A stretch of DNA of 64,000 nt from Haematobacter massiliensis (lineage in GTDB: Bacteria; Pseudomonadota; Alphaproteobacteria; Rhodobacterales; Rhodobacteraceae): contig NZ_JGYG01000014.1 of NCBI RefSeq assembly GCF_000740795.1, forward strand, positions 17,352-81,351, read 5' to 3'. The stretch's first letter is position 1; every line of letters starts with the position of its first letter. The position numbers were made by a program, and so were the translations under genes. The notes beneath the pieces were generated by a model, which was not told where the DNA came from, ran no database searches, and was given only the letters and a program-made list of their open reading frames with translations. Shown here piece by piece: positions 63,398 through 64,000 of this stretch.

Positions 63398-64000
63398 CTA
63401 CTGAGCGGGCTGTTCGGAACCTGAAGCGCCCGCCTCCGGCAGGTCCAGCTCTCCTGCCGACCAGTTACCGCTCACCTCGCGGCCGGAGGCATAGCGGAAG
63501 GTGCCCTGTCCGTTGCGGCGACCGTCGCGGAAGGCGCCGGTATAGACATCACCAGAGGGATAGGTGGCCACACCCTCCCCCGACATCGCGCCATCCGACC
63601 AGGCGCCTTCGTATCGGAAGCCGTCGGGGCGGGTGAACGTGCCGGTGCCATCCCGCTTGCCGGCGCGGAAGGTGCCCTCATAGGCCGAACCATCGGGATA
63701 GCGCGCCGTGCCCTGCCCCTCCGGCTGCCCTCCGATCCAGTCGCCCTCATAGGTCTGGCCCCCCGGATAGGTCATGCGGCCCCTGCCCTCCGGCTTGCCG
63801 CTGGCAAAGCTGCCCTCATAGACCAGCCCGTTGGCCTGCGTGAGCTTGCCAGTGCCCGCGATGCCCCCACCTGCCCAGTCGCCCTCATAGGTGGAGCCGT
63901 CGGCATAGGTGATGCGCCCCTGCCCTTCCGGGCGGTCGGCGACGAATGCCCCCTCATAGACGGAACCGTCGGGATAACGGGCGGTGCCGCGCCCCTCTCT
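63398..64000 (-). CDS. MORN-repeat protein, C-terminal part (start outside window)
   Basis: At least 200 residues made of consecutive 23-residue MORN repeats with the pattern Y-x-G-x-W/F...G-x-G-x-x-x-Y/F-x-x-G (for example RITYADGSTYEGDWAGG, MTYPGGQTYEGDWIGG, ATYPSGDVYTGAFRDG). About eight repeats are visible and the frame is still open at the window edge. The C-terminus ends in an acidic tail (ELDLPEAGASGSEQPAQ). MORN repeats form elongated beta structures that bind lipids, peptidoglycan or proteins; the bacterial function is unclear. The final repeat is followed by a 16-base gap to the convergent exported protein gene region. Confidence 0.85.
   Translation of the reverse strand, partial: REGRGTARYPDGSVYEGAFVADRPEGQGRITYADGSTYEGDWAGGGIAGTGKLTQANGLVYEGSFASGKPEGRGRMTYPGGQTYEGDWIGGQPEGQGTARYPDGSAYEGTFRAGKRDGTGTFTRPDGFRYEGAWSDGAMSGEGVATYPSGDVYTGAFRDGRRNGQGTFRYASGREVSGNWSAGELDLPEAGASGSEQPAQ

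Overview
The window is high-GC DNA from an alphaproteobacterium, most likely a member of the Rhodobacteraceae. Evidence for this is a CcrM-type methyltransferase next to rnhB, an RluB-type synthase with a long Arg/Gly-rich tail, a DUF1523 protein, a VPLPxG-type C-terminal sorting tail, a proline dehydrogenase (PutA) with its own Lrp-type regulator, and the mreBCD-mrdA-rodA cell-shape operon. The gene content is chromosomal: central metabolism, DNA repair, envelope growth and two tRNAs. No phage, CRISPR array or intact insertion sequence was seen.

Layout. 1-4.6 kb: ParA-like ATPase (partial), SseB-like protein, uracil-DNA glycosylase, KdsA (KDO-8-phosphate synthase) and a phosphomannomutase/phosphoglucomutase. 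4.8-5.8 kb: a small membrane protein gene, preceded by about 57 perfect copies of a 7-bp repeat. 5.8-9.4 kb: the end of the beta-ketoadipate pathway (pcaI, pcaJ, pcaF) with a divergent IclR regulator and a clear 26-bp operator-like inverted repeat. 9.4-18.2 kb: a TerC-CBS-CorC protein, tRNA-Gln, selD, a multidomain envelope protein, the putR/putA pair and tRNA-Asn. 18.2-25.4 kb: a gene-poor, partly AT-rich stretch and then a catabolic module: ABC importer (substrate-binding protein, ATPase, permease), a 2OG-Fe(II) oxygenase, a LysR regulator and a cytosine-deaminase-like amidohydrolase. 26-45 kb: mostly housekeeping genes (aminotransferase, UspA, acyl-CoA synthetase, tadA, rluB, serine/threonine dehydratase, lysC, ptsP, rnhB, ccrM, mutY). 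45-54 kb: DciA-like protein, DsbA-like thioredoxin, transporters, glutathionyl-hydroquinone reductase, and an M20 peptidase/peptide-binding-protein/acetyltransferase operon. 54-60.6 kb: the cell-elongation operon mreB-mreC-mreD-mrdA-rodA with a 2-hydroxyacid dehydrogenase as last gene. 60.8-64 kb: leuA with an attenuator-like leader, a VPLPGG-tail exported protein and a MORN-repeat protein (partial).

Most notable. (1) Two short RNA elements, before the importer gene and before the oxygenase gene, share TAGAAGC and ACATTGCTC blocks around a variable hairpin. This matches the NMT1 motif, now known as a xanthine/uric-acid riboswitch class, and points to an oxidised-purine uptake and degradation module. 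A diverged third copy appears to sit in tandem in the importer leader. (2) leuA is preceded by a near-leaderless 28-residue leader peptide ending in a run of leucine codons, with a 10-bp inverted repeat overlapping its stop codon. The leucine codons are also complementary to the leuA ribosome binding site. (3) A roughly 396-bp heptanucleotide array lies upstream of a small membrane protein gene. (4) Three GANTC sites lie within 36 bp upstream of ccrM.
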